A program made the translations under genes and the position numbers. From assembly GCA_963772375.1 (NCBI GenBank), contig CAVYXG010000005.1, positions 558,001-622,000 on the forward strand: DNA of 64,000 bases, in the 5' to 3' direction. Below the pieces are notes generated by a model that did not search any database, was not told the origin of the DNA, and saw only the letters and a list, made by a program, of their open reading frames with translations. Each line of letters begins with the position of its first letter. The first letter of the stretch is position 1. Source of the stretch: DATBHM01 sp963772375. GTDB lineage: Bacteria > Actinomycetota > UBA4738 > JACQTL01. Positions 50,651-59,346 of this stretch are shown here, one piece after another.

Positions 50651-53164
50651 TCAGGGAATGCTGGCGAAGCGGAGATTCACTCCCGATCGGGTCAGGTCGC
50701 GAACGAGGGGCGCGAAGAACGGGTGTTCCTCGGCCGACAGGTCCCGCCGGTTCGCCACGAGGAACAGCACGCTCTGCGCTCCCAATCGCTGCCGCACGAA
50801 GTGCGCGCCGTACCCGCGGAGGGCGGCGGCCGTGGCTCCGGCGTCGGCACGTCCCACGGCGATCCGGATCGTCGAACCGAGCTGGGGAACGGCGTCCGCG
50901 GCCGCGCGGGCCCAACGGACTGCCGACGCGCGGGCGGCCGGCGGCAGCGTCGCCGCTCGCGCTCCCGTCGCGTTCGGTCCGGTGACCGCGTTCCACAGGA
51001 TGCGCTCCGTTCCCTGGGTCCACCCTCGGAAGTTCGGGTCCACGGAGAACACGATGGAGCGTCCGGCGCCGACCGCTTCGTCGACGACCGCCGCCGACCC
51101 GCCGAGCTGGCCGTCGCCCTCGGCCAGGCCCGAGACGCCGAACGTCGGGCTGCTCGGAGCGGGGAACGCCGCCGCCGCATAGCCGGCGCCCGGCACCATG
51201 ACCGGGTCGTCCTGGTACATGACCCACGCGGTCGGGCCGACCCCGGCGTCGAGCGGGCTCCCGGGATCCATGGCGACCCGCACCAACGACCCCGGCATGT
51301 TCGTGTGCGAGGCGTTGAGGGTCACCGTGGAGACGCCGGTCTGGGCCGCGATCTGCGCGCCGCCCTGCCAGCCCACGTACCGCCCGCCGGCCTTGACCCA
51401 CGGCAGCAGCGCCTTCTTCCCCTTGGCGCCCAGCGCCTGGAGCCCGTAGTTCGCGTACCCGTCGGGCACGATCAGCACGTCGGTCCCTGGAAGGCCGGCC
51501 CGGATGTCCGCAGCGGTCACGTCGTGGTACGGGAGATGCCAGACGGTGTCGAACAGCCACCGGACCTCACCGGCTGCCTGGAACGCAGCCGTGCTCCCGG
51601 GGATCTCGAACAGCCCGATCGACGGCAGCCCCGCCGGGGGGCTCTGCCAGGCGGGGGTCGCCGCCGGGGCGACGATCGACGCGCTCGGCGAGAGCACGTC
51701 GCCCGTCCAGCCGCCGGACAGGTTCTCGAGGAGCGGGTTGCTCCAAGCCGTGACGTCGTACGTCACGTCGAACGGGATGTACGTGTCCTCGTTGAGCATC
51801 GCCTGGACCCAGTGCTTCTGGCCCTGCGCGAGCGGGATCCAGTACGTGCCCGTCGGAAGCGTCCTCGCCCGCACCGGGTCGCCGTACGGATGGAGGTGCG
51901 CCACCGACAAGGGCGCATTCAGCCGGTACACGGAGACGTCCATCCGCTGGAGCCGGCGTACCAGCTGCTGGAGCTCGTAGGCGCGCGACGGGTCGTTCAG
52001 CAGGAAGTAGTGGCGAACGGGCGCCGTGGGCACCGGCTGCAGGACCGTGTGTCCCTTTTCGAACACCGCATTCGGCTCGAGCTGGCCTGCCAGGCCCTCC
52101 TGGTACGCCTGGACGTACGAGTCGTGCCACTGCCGGACGACGTCGGGGTCGTTCGCCGCCGCGGACAGGGACGCCCACATCGCCGTGAAGTGCTCGTGGA
52201 ACCGAACGGAGATGTCTTCGAAGTTCGCCTTCTCGAACGTCATGCCCGCCGCGCCGAACCCCTCGGTCGGCACCGTGTCGCCGAAGACGATCGCGAAGAA
52301 GTCGTACGGGGCGCCGTGGAAGAAGTGGATCTTCTCGCGGGTGAACTGTTGCGCGATCGCCGGGCTGTACAGGTCGTTGATCCAGTGATGGGCGGTGTCG
52401 GGGATCTCGTGGTACTCGGGGTCCGCGTTCGGAGGGAAGAAATAGTTCTGGAGCCCGAATTCGTGCGCGTCGACGTACAGCATCGGCGGGTACTGCCGGA
52501 GCACCTCGACCTTCCCGTCGGTCTCCGGCTGGGTGCGCGCGAACCAGTCGCGATTCATGTCGAACCCGTAGGCGTTCCGCCGCGTGTTGGCCTCGCGGCC
52601 GTCCGGGTTCTGGATCGGGAGGATCACGACGATGGCGTGGTCGAGGACCGTGGACACGACGCAGTCGGACCGGTCCGCGAGCTCGTAGAGGACCTGCAGG
52701 GCCGCGTCGGCGCCGCTCTCCTCGTCGCCGTGCACGTTCGCGGACAGCCACAGGATCTCGGGTGTCGCCGCCTCGAGCGCGGCCGCCTGCGACGCGCTGA
52801 TCGTCGGGTTCCGGAGGGCGGTGGCGTTCGTCCGGATGGTCGCCAGTGCGGACGGCGTCATCCGGTCCTGACGGCCGACGACCGCGTACCGGAGGGGCCG
52901 CCCCTGCACCGACGTCGCCGCGGTATCCGAGATCACCCGGTCGCTCGCGGCGGCCACCGCGCCGAGGTAGGCGTTCGACTGGGCGACGTCCACCTCCTGC
53001 GAGCCCAGCGGGAAGCCGAGGAACTGCTGCGCCGTGGGGGCCTGGTGCAGGTAGCTCGGCGGGGTGGTGAACGGGTCACACGCCGGTGCCGCGGATGCCG
53101 CCGATGCGCTCGGGATCGCGGCGACGAGGGCGATGAGCAGCAGGAGCGACGTTCGACGGATCAT
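50651..53164 (-). CDS. Secreted M14-family zinc carboxypeptidase
   Basis: The 837-residue protein has a signal peptide (MIRRTSLLLLIALVAAIPSASA, split here) and a peptidase_M14 domain (about 45-400). The zinc motif is NVHGDEES (H and E). NPDGREANTRRN supplies the substrate Arg, and YVDAHEFG supplies the third zinc ligand. The catalytic Glu of the C-terminal part could not be pinned down. A second large domain (about 420-837; DVLIVPDGYANYGLQ) has a flavodoxin/GATase-like pattern of unknown role. AGGGAGG lies five bases before the ATG. It is a degradative exoenzyme, consistent with scavenging peptides or wall material. Confidence 0.88.
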   Translation of the reverse strand: MIRRTSLLLLIALVAAIPSASAASAAPACDPFTTPPSYLHQAPTAQQFLGFPLGSQEVDVAQSNAYLGAVAAASDRVISDTAATSVQGRPLRYAVVGRQDRMTPSALATIRTNATALRNPTISASQAAALEAATPEILWLSANVHGDEESGADAALQVLYELADRSDCVVSTVLDHAIVVILPIQNPDGREANTRRNAYGFDMNRDWFARTQPETDGKVEVLRQYPPMLYVDAHEFGLQNYFFPPNADPEYHEIPDTAHHWINDLYSPAIAQQFTREKIHFFHGAPYDFFAIVFGDTVPTEGFGAAGMTFEKANFEDISVRFHEHFTAMWASLSAAANDPDVVRQWHDSYVQAYQEGLAGQLEPNAVFEKGHTVLQPVPTAPVRHYFLLNDPSRAYELQQLVRRLQRMDVSVYRLNAPLSVAHLHPYGDPVRARTLPTGTYWIPLAQGQKHWVQAMLNEDTYIPFDVTYDVTAWSNPLLENLSGGWTGDVLSPSASIVAPAATPAWQSPPAGLPSIGLFEIPGSTAAFQAAGEVRWLFDTVWHLPYHDVTAADIRAGLPGTDVLIVPDGYANYGLQALGAKGKKALLPWVKAGGRYVGWQGGAQIAAQTGVSTVTLNASHTNMPGSLVRVAMDPGSPLDAGVGPTAWVMYQDDPVMVPGAGYAAAAFPAPSSPTFGVSGLAEGDGQLGGSAAVVDEAVGAGRSIVFSVDPNFRGWTQGTERILWNAVTGPNATGARAATLPPAARASAVRWARAAADAVPQLGSTIRIAVGRADAGATAAALRGYGAHFVRQRLGAQSVLFLVANRRDLSAEEHPFFAPLVRDLTRSGVNLRFASIP

Positions 53165-53220
53165 CCCGACCTCCCTGGTGATGTCGTCGCGCCGAGCATC
53201 GCAACGCCGAGCGCCGGCGG

Positions 53221-53394
53221 TCAAACCACGTGCTCGGGGAGCGCCCCGTAGGGCTGGACGGTGCGCTTGATGGTCTCGACCACCTCCTGGTCGGCGGCGT
53301 GGACCGGGTCGCGAACCTCGCGGCAGATCGCCTGCTGCCACTCGGGCAGCGCGTCGATGTAGGCGTCCACACGCGGGTCCTTCGCGTAGCCCAC
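53221..53394 (-). pseudogene. Truncated DUF1801-type protein gene
   Basis: The 57 residues read VDAYIDALPEWQQAICREV and HAADQEVVETIKRTVQPYG, the first half of a DUF1801 domain, then stop. Family proteins run about 120-140 residues, so half the domain is missing. It sits nine bases after the XdhC-YHS gene and probably drifted after loss of its 3' end. The GTG at 53394 is the only upstream start near the domain boundary. Confidence 0.6.
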
Positions 53395-53402
53395 GGCGGG
53401 GT

Positions 53403-54422
53403 TCAGCCCACGGAGACGAACTTCGCGGGTTCGGCCTCGAACGCCGCCCGGCAGCCGGCCGAGCAGAAGTAGTACGTGCGGCCTTCGTATGTGGCGACGT
53501 TGCGGGCGGTGGCCACGTCGACGGTCATGCCGCACACCGGGTCGATCTCCTCGTGGCGTTCCTCGACGCCCCCGCCGGCCGCCGCCTCGTGCCCGTGATG
53601 ACCATGTTGGGCATGGTCGGAGGGAACCCCCGTCGCGATCTCGCCGGCGGCCTTCTCCTTGACGATCTCGGCCAGGATGGCGACAGCGATCTCCTCGTGG
53701 GACACGGCGCCGAGGTCGAGCCCGGCCGGCGCGTGCACGCGCAGCAGCGCCTCCTCCGGCACCCCGCGGTCCCGGAGGTAGCCGAGCACAGAATCCGCGC
53801 GCTTCTTCGAGGCCACCAGGGCGACGTAGGCGTGGTCCTCGGCCAGCGCCGCCTGCAGGGCGTCCTCGTCGTAGTGGCCCTGCGTGGCCACGACCACGAA
53901 CGAGCGCGGTCCGGCGTTCGCTGCGTCGAGGTCGAGCGTCGTGACCACCTGCTCGGCGGCGGGGTGTGCGTCGGCCGATCCGCCGTCGTCGACCACCACC
54001 GTCTCCCAGCGCAGCGCCGCGGCGAGCCCGGCGAGCGTGTCCACGGCGGGGGAGCGGCCCACGATCACGAGGTGCGGCTTCGGCAGGACGGGTTCCACGT
54101 AGACCTCCAAGGCTCCCTCGCTCTGGCAGGCGATCGGCACGCGGACCACGCCGGGCCGCTGGTATTCGGCGAGCTCCTCGGGCGTCCCGAGGAACAGCAG
54201 CCGGGGCGTTCCCTCGCGGATGGCCTCCCGGGCCTCGCGCACCACGGTCGGTTCGGCGCACGCGCCGCCCAGCCACCCGCGCACCGTGCCGTCACTCCGG
54301 ATGATCGCCGTCGAGCCCTCCTTGCCGGAGGACGGCGCGCGCCGCCACACGACCGTGGCGAACGCGAACGCCTCGCCCCGGTCCGCGAGATCCCGGCCGA
54401 GGTCGATGATCTGGCGGTTCAC
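53403..54422 (-). CDS. XdhC/CoxF-family maturation protein with C-terminal YHS domain
   Basis: The 339-residue protein has an XdhC/CoxI N-domain (FATVVWRRAPSSGKEGSTAI, GWLGGACAEPTVV) and a Rossmann domain (LVIVGRSPAVDTLAGLA ... HAPAGLDLGAVSHEEIA). A His/Gly-rich linker leads to a YHS metal-binding domain (IDPVCGMTVDV ... YYFCSAGCRAAF). XdhC supplies sulfurated Mo cofactor; YHS domains bind copper or heavy metals. CO dehydrogenase has a Mo-Cu active site, so the added domain may handle copper during maturation, which is inferred. The GTG overlaps the coxL stop by four bases. Confidence 0.9.
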   Translation of the reverse strand: MNRQIIDLGRDLADRGEAFAFATVVWRRAPSSGKEGSTAIIRSDGTVRGWLGGACAEPTVVREAREAIREGTPRLLFLGTPEELAEYQRPGVVRVPIACQSEGALEVYVEPVLPKPHLVIVGRSPAVDTLAGLAAALRWETVVVDDGGSADAHPAAEQVVTTLDLDAANAGPRSFVVVATQGHYDEDALQAALAEDHAYVALVASKKRADSVLGYLRDRGVPEEALLRVHAPAGLDLGAVSHEEIAVAILAEIVKEKAAGEIATGVPSDHAQHGHHGHEAAAGGGVEERHEEIDPVCGMTVDVATARNVATYEGRTYYFCSAGCRAAFEAEPAKFVSVG

Positions 54423-56872
54423 TCCGCGCCCGAGCTGCCCGGCAGGCCGCCGCTCTCGTCGTGGGACTGCACCTCGGACCCGCCGGCCTGCTCGAGCGCC
54501 TGCTCGCGTGGGGCGTCCGTCGACCCGCCGTCCGGCGCCTGCGCCGCCTGGATGGCCTCCCACACCTTGGCCGAGGTGACCGGCATGTCGAGGTTCCGGA
54601 CGCCCAGGTGCCACACGGCGTCGAGCACCGCGTTGACGAACGCCGCCGGCGACCCGACGGTCGCCGACTCGCCGACGCCCTTCGCGCCGATCGGGTGGTG
54701 GGGCGACGGCGTGACGGTCTCGCCCAGCTCGAACCGCGGCGTCTCCCACGCCGTCGGCAGGAGGTAGTCCATGAAGTTCGACCCGATGCAGTTGCCGTCG
54801 TCGTCGAACGTGATGAGCTCCATCGCGGACATCCCGAAGCCCTCGGTGAGCCCGCCGTGGATCTGCCCCTCGACGATCATCGGGTTGATCCGGACGCCGC
54901 AGTCGTCGACGGCGACCATGCGGAGCACCTTCCACTCGCCGGTGTCGGGGTCGACCTCGACGGTGACGACGTACGTGCCGAACGGGAACGTCAGGTTCGG
55001 CGGGTCGTAGTAATAGACCGCCTCCAGCCCGGCCTCCGTGCCCTCCGCGAAGTTCGTGTACGCGGCGAACGCGATCTCCTGGATGGTCTTGGCCTGGTCG
55101 GGAGCGCCTTTCACGTGGAACGAGTCGGCCTCCCACTCCAGGTCCTCCTCGTTCACCTCCAGCAGGTGCGCGGCGATCTTGCGGGCCTTCTCCCGGACGC
55201 GGCGGGCGACCATCGCCGTGGCGGCGCCGGACACCGGCGTCGACCGCGACGCGTACGTTCCCAGCCCGTACGGCGTGTTGTCCGTGTCGCCGTGCATGAC
55301 CTTGACGTCCTCGGGCTGGATGCCGAGCTCCTCGGCCACGATCTGCGCGAACGTCGTCTCGTGGCCCTGGCCCTGCGTCTGGACCGAGAGCTTGAGGATG
55401 GCCTTCCCCGTCGGATGGACCCGAAGCTCGGCGCCGTCGTTCATCTTCAGCCCGAGGATGTCGTAGTCCTTCTGCGGTCCGGCGCCCACGACCTCGGTGA
55501 ACGACGCCAGTCCGACGCCCAGCAGCCGGCCCTCGGCCCGGGCCTTGGCCTGCTCCGCCCGGAAGTCGGCGTACCCGACCTTCTCGAGCGCCAGGTCCAT
55601 GGCCGCCTGGTAGTCGCCCGAGTCGTACTCGAACCCCGTCACGCTCTTGTACGGGAACGCCTCCTTCGGGATGAAATTCTTCTTCCGGAGGTCGGCGGGG
55701 TCCATGCCCAACTCGTACGCCGCGTTCTGCACGAGGCGTTCGATCATGTAGGAGGCCTCGGTCACCCGGAACGAACACCGGTACGCGACGCCGCCGGGCG
55801 CCTTGTTCGTGTAGTAGCCGTCGGCCGCGACGTGCGCCGCCGGCAGGTCGTACGAGCCCGTCACGACGTGGAACAGCCCGACCTTGAACTTCGACGGCTG
55901 GGCGTCGGCGTGGAACGCGCCCTCGTCGGCCTTCAGCGAGACGCGCAGGCCCTTCATCTCGCCGTCGTTCGAAAGGGCCATCTCGCCGTGCATGTAGAAG
56001 TCCCGGGCGAACCCCGTGGAGATGAGGTTCTCGGTGCGGTCCTCGATCCACTTCACCGGTCGGCCCAGCAGGAGCGACGCCGCCGTGGCGACCACGTAGC
56101 CCGGGTACACGGGGACCTTGTTGCCGAACCCGCCGCCGATGTCGGGCGAGAGGATCCGGATGTTCTCCTCGGGCAGCCCCGTCACCAGCGCGAACACCGT
56201 CCGGATGGCGTGCGGCGCCTGGGAGGTCATCCAGATCGTGGCCTGCCCGGTGCCCATGTTCACGTCGGCGACGCAGCCGCACGTCTCCAGCGGGGAGGGG
56301 TGCGAGCGTGGGTAGTGGGTGTCCAGCGACACCACCTTGTCGGCCGAGGCGAAGGCCGCGTCCGTCGCGTCCGCGTCGCCCGACTCCCAGTGGTAGATGT
56401 GGTTGGAGTCCTGGCCCTCCTTGTCGGTGCGGATGACGGGGGCGTCGGGCGCCGCGGCCTTCTCCGGGTTGGTCACCGCCCCGAGCGGTTCGTACTCGAC
56501 GTCGATCAGCTCGAGGGCGTCCTTGGCGATGTACGCGCTCTCCGCGATGACGGCCGCCACCTCCTGCCCCTGGAACCGGACCTTGTCGGTGGCCAGCACG
56601 GCCTGCGTGTCCCCGGACAGCGTGGGCATCCACGCCAGCTTGTGGGCGGCCATGATCTCGCCGGTCACGACGACGACCACGCCCGGGAGCGCGCTGGCAC
56701 GCGACGTGTCGACGGAGCGGATCTCCGCGTGCGCGAACGGGCTCCGCAGGATGGCCATGTGGAGCATCCGGGGGAGCACGACGTCGTCGATGTAGTTCCC
56801 CTGGCCCCGGATGAACCGGTCGTCCTCCTTGCGCTTGACGCTGTGTCCGATGCCGCGAATCTCGGTCGCCAT
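54419..56872 (-). CDS. coxL: Form I carbon monoxide dehydrogenase large subunit
   Basis: The 817-residue molybdopterin subunit carries the form I active-site loop AYRCSFR at 363-369; Cys366 would bridge copper to molybdenum. This separates true CO dehydrogenases from form II relatives. Other conserved pieces are GGGFGNKVPVY, TQGQGHETTFAQI, and GAKGVGES near the end with the catalytic Glu. A Gly/Ser/Asp tail follows. The enzyme oxidises CO to CO2 and passes electrons through CoxS and CoxM to the respiratory chain. Start ATG 56872 follows GGGAG. The order M-S-L matches known form I operons. Confidence 0.96.
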   Translation of the reverse strand: MATEIRGIGHSVKRKEDDRFIRGQGNYIDDVVLPRMLHMAILRSPFAHAEIRSVDTSRASALPGVVVVVTGEIMAAHKLAWMPTLSGDTQAVLATDKVRFQGQEVAAVIAESAYIAKDALELIDVEYEPLGAVTNPEKAAAPDAPVIRTDKEGQDSNHIYHWESGDADATDAAFASADKVVSLDTHYPRSHPSPLETCGCVADVNMGTGQATIWMTSQAPHAIRTVFALVTGLPEENIRILSPDIGGGFGNKVPVYPGYVVATAASLLLGRPVKWIEDRTENLISTGFARDFYMHGEMALSNDGEMKGLRVSLKADEGAFHADAQPSKFKVGLFHVVTGSYDLPAAHVAADGYYTNKAPGGVAYRCSFRVTEASYMIERLVQNAAYELGMDPADLRKKNFIPKEAFPYKSVTGFEYDSGDYQAAMDLALEKVGYADFRAEQAKARAEGRLLGVGLASFTEVVGAGPQKDYDILGLKMNDGAELRVHPTGKAILKLSVQTQGQGHETTFAQIVAEELGIQPEDVKVMHGDTDNTPYGLGTYASRSTPVSGAATAMVARRVREKARKIAAHLLEVNEEDLEWEADSFHVKGAPDQAKTIQEIAFAAYTNFAEGTEAGLEAVYYYDPPNLTFPFGTYVVTVEVDPDTGEWKVLRMVAVDDCGVRINPMIVEGQIHGGLTEGFGMSAMELITFDDDGNCIGSNFMDYLLPTAWETPRFELGETVTPSPHHPIGAKGVGESATVGSPAAFVNAVLDAVWHLGVRNLDMPVTSAKVWEAIQAAQAPDGGSTDAPREQALEQAGGSEVQSHDESGGLPGSSGAE

Positions 56873-56889
56873 CTGCTTCGTCTCCCTGC

Positions 56890-57480
56890 CTACTCGCTCG
56901 GCGCCGCGGTGGCGACGCCCTCGTCGGCGATGTCGGATGCCGGCACGGATTCCTCGGGGCCGAGGCCGCTCTCGTCGGCGGTGCTGTCGGGGCTGATGCT
57001 GGAATCGTCGTGGCCGTTGCCGGCCTGCTTCGACGCCGCCCACTGGATGGCCTTCACGATGTTCATGTAGCCGGTGCAGCGGCAGATGTTCCCGCTGATG
57101 GCCCACCGGATGTCGTCCTCGGAGGGGCTCGGGTTCTCCGCGAGCAGGTGTTTCGCCACGAGCATCATGCCCGGCGTGCAGAACCCGCACTGGAGGCCGT
57201 GCTCCTCCTTGAACCCCTCCTGGATCGGGTCGAGACCCTCGGCGCCGATCATGCCCTCGACGGTGGTGACCTCGCGGCCGTCCGCCTGCACGCCGAACAC
57301 CGTGCACGACTTCACCGGCGTGCCGTCGAGCAGCACCGTGCACGCACCGCACGACGTCGTGTCGCACCCGATGTGCGTTCCGGTGTACCCGAGGGTCTCC
57401 CGGATGACGTGGACGAGGAGCGTGCGGGGTTCGACGTCTGCCGAGTGCTCCGTTCCGTTCAGGTTGACCGTGATCTCCAT
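56890..57480 (-). CDS. coxS: Form I carbon monoxide dehydrogenase small (2Fe-2S) subunit
   Basis: The 196-residue subunit binds two [2Fe-2S] clusters. N-terminal plant-type ligands are C39, C44 and C47 (CDTTSCGAC) plus a later Cys in VKSCTVF. The C-terminal helical domain has CGFCTPGM and GNICRCTGYMN. It relays electrons between CoxL and CoxM. The ATG at 57480 is preceded by AGGGGGTGG at a good distance; a GTG 12 bases earlier is less likely. The acidic C-terminal extension of about 35 residues exceeds normal CoxS length. Confidence 0.96.
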   Translation of the reverse strand: MEITVNLNGTEHSADVEPRTLLVHVIRETLGYTGTHIGCDTTSCGACTVLLDGTPVKSCTVFGVQADGREVTTVEGMIGAEGLDPIQEGFKEEHGLQCGFCTPGMMLVAKHLLAENPSPSEDDIRWAISGNICRCTGYMNIVKAIQWAASKQAGNGHDDSSISPDSTADESGLGPEESVPASDIADEGVATAAPSE

Positions 57481-57495
57481 GTTCGCTGCCACCCC

Positions 57496-58365
57496 CTACA
57501 GGCTGCGGGCCGAGTCGAGGGCCCGGGCCAGGCCGCGACGGACGAAGACATCCACGACGTGACGCTTGTAGTCGGCCGAACCGCGGACGTCGGAGACGGG
57601 GTCGGCTGCGGCCGCGGCCAGCCTGCCGGCCTCCGCGAACGCGTCCTCGGTGGGTTCGGCCCCGGCCAGGTGCTGTTCGGCCTCGGTGGCCTCGATGTTC
57701 TTCGAGCCCACCGCGGTGAGGGCGATCCCGGCAGCGCCGATCGTGCCGTTGGCGAGATCCAGGTGGACGCCCACGGCGACCGTGGCGAAGTCGCCCACCT
57801 TGCGTTCCATCTTCAGGTAGGCGCCGCCCGACCTGCCGCCGGGCTGCGGCACCCGGATCTCGGTGACGATCTCGTTCGGCTCGAGCGACGTCGTGAACGT
57901 GTCCTGCAGGAACTCGGCAATCGGGATCTCCCGTTCTCCCGTGGACGACCGCACGACGACCGTGGCGCCCATGGCCAGCATCACCGAACCCCAGTCGCCG
58001 GCCGGGTCGGCGTGGGCGAGTGACCCACCGATCGTTCCGAGGTTGCGGACGATGGGGTCGGAGATCATGGGCGCCGCCTGCGCCATCACCGGGTACCGCT
58101 GCTTGAGCAGGTCGGAGTGCTCCAAGGTCGCATGTCTCGTGAGCGCACCGACGCGGAGCTGCCCGTCGGCCTCCTGCACGCCGTCCAGCCCGGGGATCCG
58201 GTTGATGTCGATGAGGTGCCCCGGCGCGGCGAACCGGAGCTTCATCAGCGGGATGAGGCTCTGCCCTCCCGCCAGGACCTTGCCCTCGTCCCCGTGGTCG
58301 TTCAGCAGCGAGAGCGCCTCGTCCAGGGTCTCGGGGCGGTGGTACTCGAACGCAGCGGGAAGCAT
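57496..58365 (-). CDS. coxM: Form I carbon monoxide dehydrogenase medium (FAD) subunit
   Basis: The 289-residue flavoprotein has the FAD motifs VLAGGQSLIPLMKLR and NLGTIGGSLAHADPA, typical of the CO dehydrogenase/xanthine dehydrogenase medium subunit. It accepts electrons from CoxS and delivers them to quinone. AAGGAGG lies close before the ATG. It is the first gene of the M-S-L operon, with a candidate promoter about 190 bases upstream. Confidence 0.95.
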   Translation of the reverse strand: MLPAAFEYHRPETLDEALSLLNDHGDEGKVLAGGQSLIPLMKLRFAAPGHLIDINRIPGLDGVQEADGQLRVGALTRHATLEHSDLLKQRYPVMAQAAPMISDPIVRNLGTIGGSLAHADPAGDWGSVMLAMGATVVVRSSTGEREIPIAEFLQDTFTTSLEPNEIVTEIRVPQPGGRSGGAYLKMERKVGDFATVAVGVHLDLANGTIGAAGIALTAVGSKNIEATEAEQHLAGAEPTEDAFAEAGRLAAAAADPVSDVRGSADYKRHVVDVFVRRGLARALDSARSL

Positions 58366-58518
58366 TCAGTCCTCCTTCACTGCAGGTGCAACGCGAGTCG
58401 AGCCGGAGGCCCGTGACGCGGCCGAGGCGGCGCAAGGACTACGAGCGGTCGTGCGCCCCGGACTGCGGGCCGCGTCGTCGATCGGCGCGCCAGCGTGCGT
58501 TCACCCCCCGGATCGTGC

Positions 58519-58539
58519 GGCCGCCGCGGCGCGGCGGCC
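58519..58539 (-). promoter_or_regulatory. GC hairpin in the cox operon leader
   Basis: A perfect inverted repeat has 9-base arms (GGCCGCCGC / GCGGCGGCC) and a 3-base loop. It lies ten bases downstream of the cox -10 candidate and inside the predicted leader. It could attenuate or stabilise the message. The rest of the 301-base gap between coxM and vapB shows no gene. Confidence 0.4.
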
Positions 58540-58548
58540 CGGAAGCGG

Positions 58549-58578
58549 ATTGTCACGCTCCGACGGTTGCTTGGTCAA
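58549..58578 (-). promoter_or_regulatory. Candidate promoter of the form I cox operon
   Basis: On the minus strand TTGACC (58578-58573) and GACAAT (58554-58549) are separated by 18 bases, close to a sigma-70 -35/-10 pair. Transcription from here would give a leader of about 175 bases ahead of coxM. It is the only recognisable -35/-10 pair in this gap. Confidence 0.55.
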
Positions 58579-58666
58579 CTTCCACACGCAGTTCGCGGTA
58601 CGAGAACCTGGTCGCTTCAGGGCAGGGAAGCCGAGACATCATGATGCCTCGGTGCTAGGCTTCACG

Positions 58667-58915
58667 ATGTTGAGCAAGCGAACGACCCTCACGATCGAGG
58701 ACGACGTGATGTCCCGGCTCGCCGACGAGGCCAGGAGAACCGGCAAACCGTTCAAGACGGTCGTGAACGAAGCGCTCCGTCGCGGCCTCGACGGCGCGCC
58801 GGGTCCCCGCGAGCGCTACCGCGTGGTCGCCAAGCCGATGGGCCTCCGTCCCGGCTTCGACCTCGACGACATCGAGGGACTGCTCGACCGCCTCGAGGGA
58901 CCGAACCGCCGTTGA
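58667..58915 (+). CDS. VapB-type ribbon-helix-helix antitoxin
   Basis: The 82-residue protein begins MLSKRTTLTIEDDVMSRLADEARRTG, split by function into a DNA-binding ribbon and helix, and ends with a VapC-binding segment (GFDLDDIEGLLDRL). It neutralises the adjacent toxin and represses the pair. TAGGCT (58656-58661) ends five bases before the ATG, with no ribosome binding site, so the transcript is likely leaderless. The toxin start overlaps the stop codon. Confidence 0.85.
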   Translation: MLSKRTTLTIEDDVMSRLADEARRTGKPFKTVVNEALRRGLDGAPGPRERYRVVAKPMGLRPGFDLDDIEGLLDRLEGPNRR

Positions 58916-59343
58916 TCGTCGTCGACGCCAACATCCTCCTGTACGCGCACGACTCGGAGAGTTCGCACCACCAGCGGGCGCGGGCATGGCTCGAGGACGT
59001 GATGAACGGGGAGGAGGAGGTGGGCCTGGCGCTGGCGACGCTCCTCGCGTTCCTTCGCATCGGCACGCATCCGGCGCTGTTCCCGAATCCGCTGACCTCG
59101 GATGAGGCGCTCACCATCGTCACCACGTGGCTCGCCCTGCCGAGCGTTCGTCTCGTCCAGCCGACGGAACTCCACTGGTCGTCCCTCGAGGAGATGTGCC
59201 GAGTCGGTCAGGCCCGGGGTCCGCTCCTGATGGACGCGCACCTCGCGGCGCTTGCGCTCGAGCATGGAGCGACGCTCTGTACCTCCGACCGGGACTTCGC
59301 CCGCTTCCCGCGAGTCAAGATCCGGAACCCCCTCGCGGCCTGA
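58912..59343 (+). CDS. VapC-type PIN-domain toxin ribonuclease
   Basis: The 143-residue PIN nuclease has acidic residues at D5 (VVDANILLY), in LLMDAHLAAL and in CTSDRDFARF, as required for Mg-dependent RNA cleavage. The segment LAFLRIGTHPALFPNPLTSDEAL places it in the FLR-T-P group common in actinobacteria. TTG overlaps the antitoxin stop by four bases. The pair may stabilise this region or slow growth under stress. Confidence 0.88.
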   Translation: MIVVDANILLYAHDSESSHHQRARAWLEDVMNGEEEVGLALATLLAFLRIGTHPALFPNPLTSDEALTIVTTWLALPSVRLVQPTELHWSSLEEMCRVGQARGPLLMDAHLAALALEHGATLCTSDRDFARFPRVKIRNPLAA

Positions 59344-59346
59344 TTG

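Noticed and set aside
53403..56633. One uninterrupted minus-strand frame of 1076 codons through coxL and the XdhC-YHS gene.
   Set aside because: Only its last third is real protein (XdhC-YHS). The first part is the wrong frame of coxL, which has the conserved active site in another frame.
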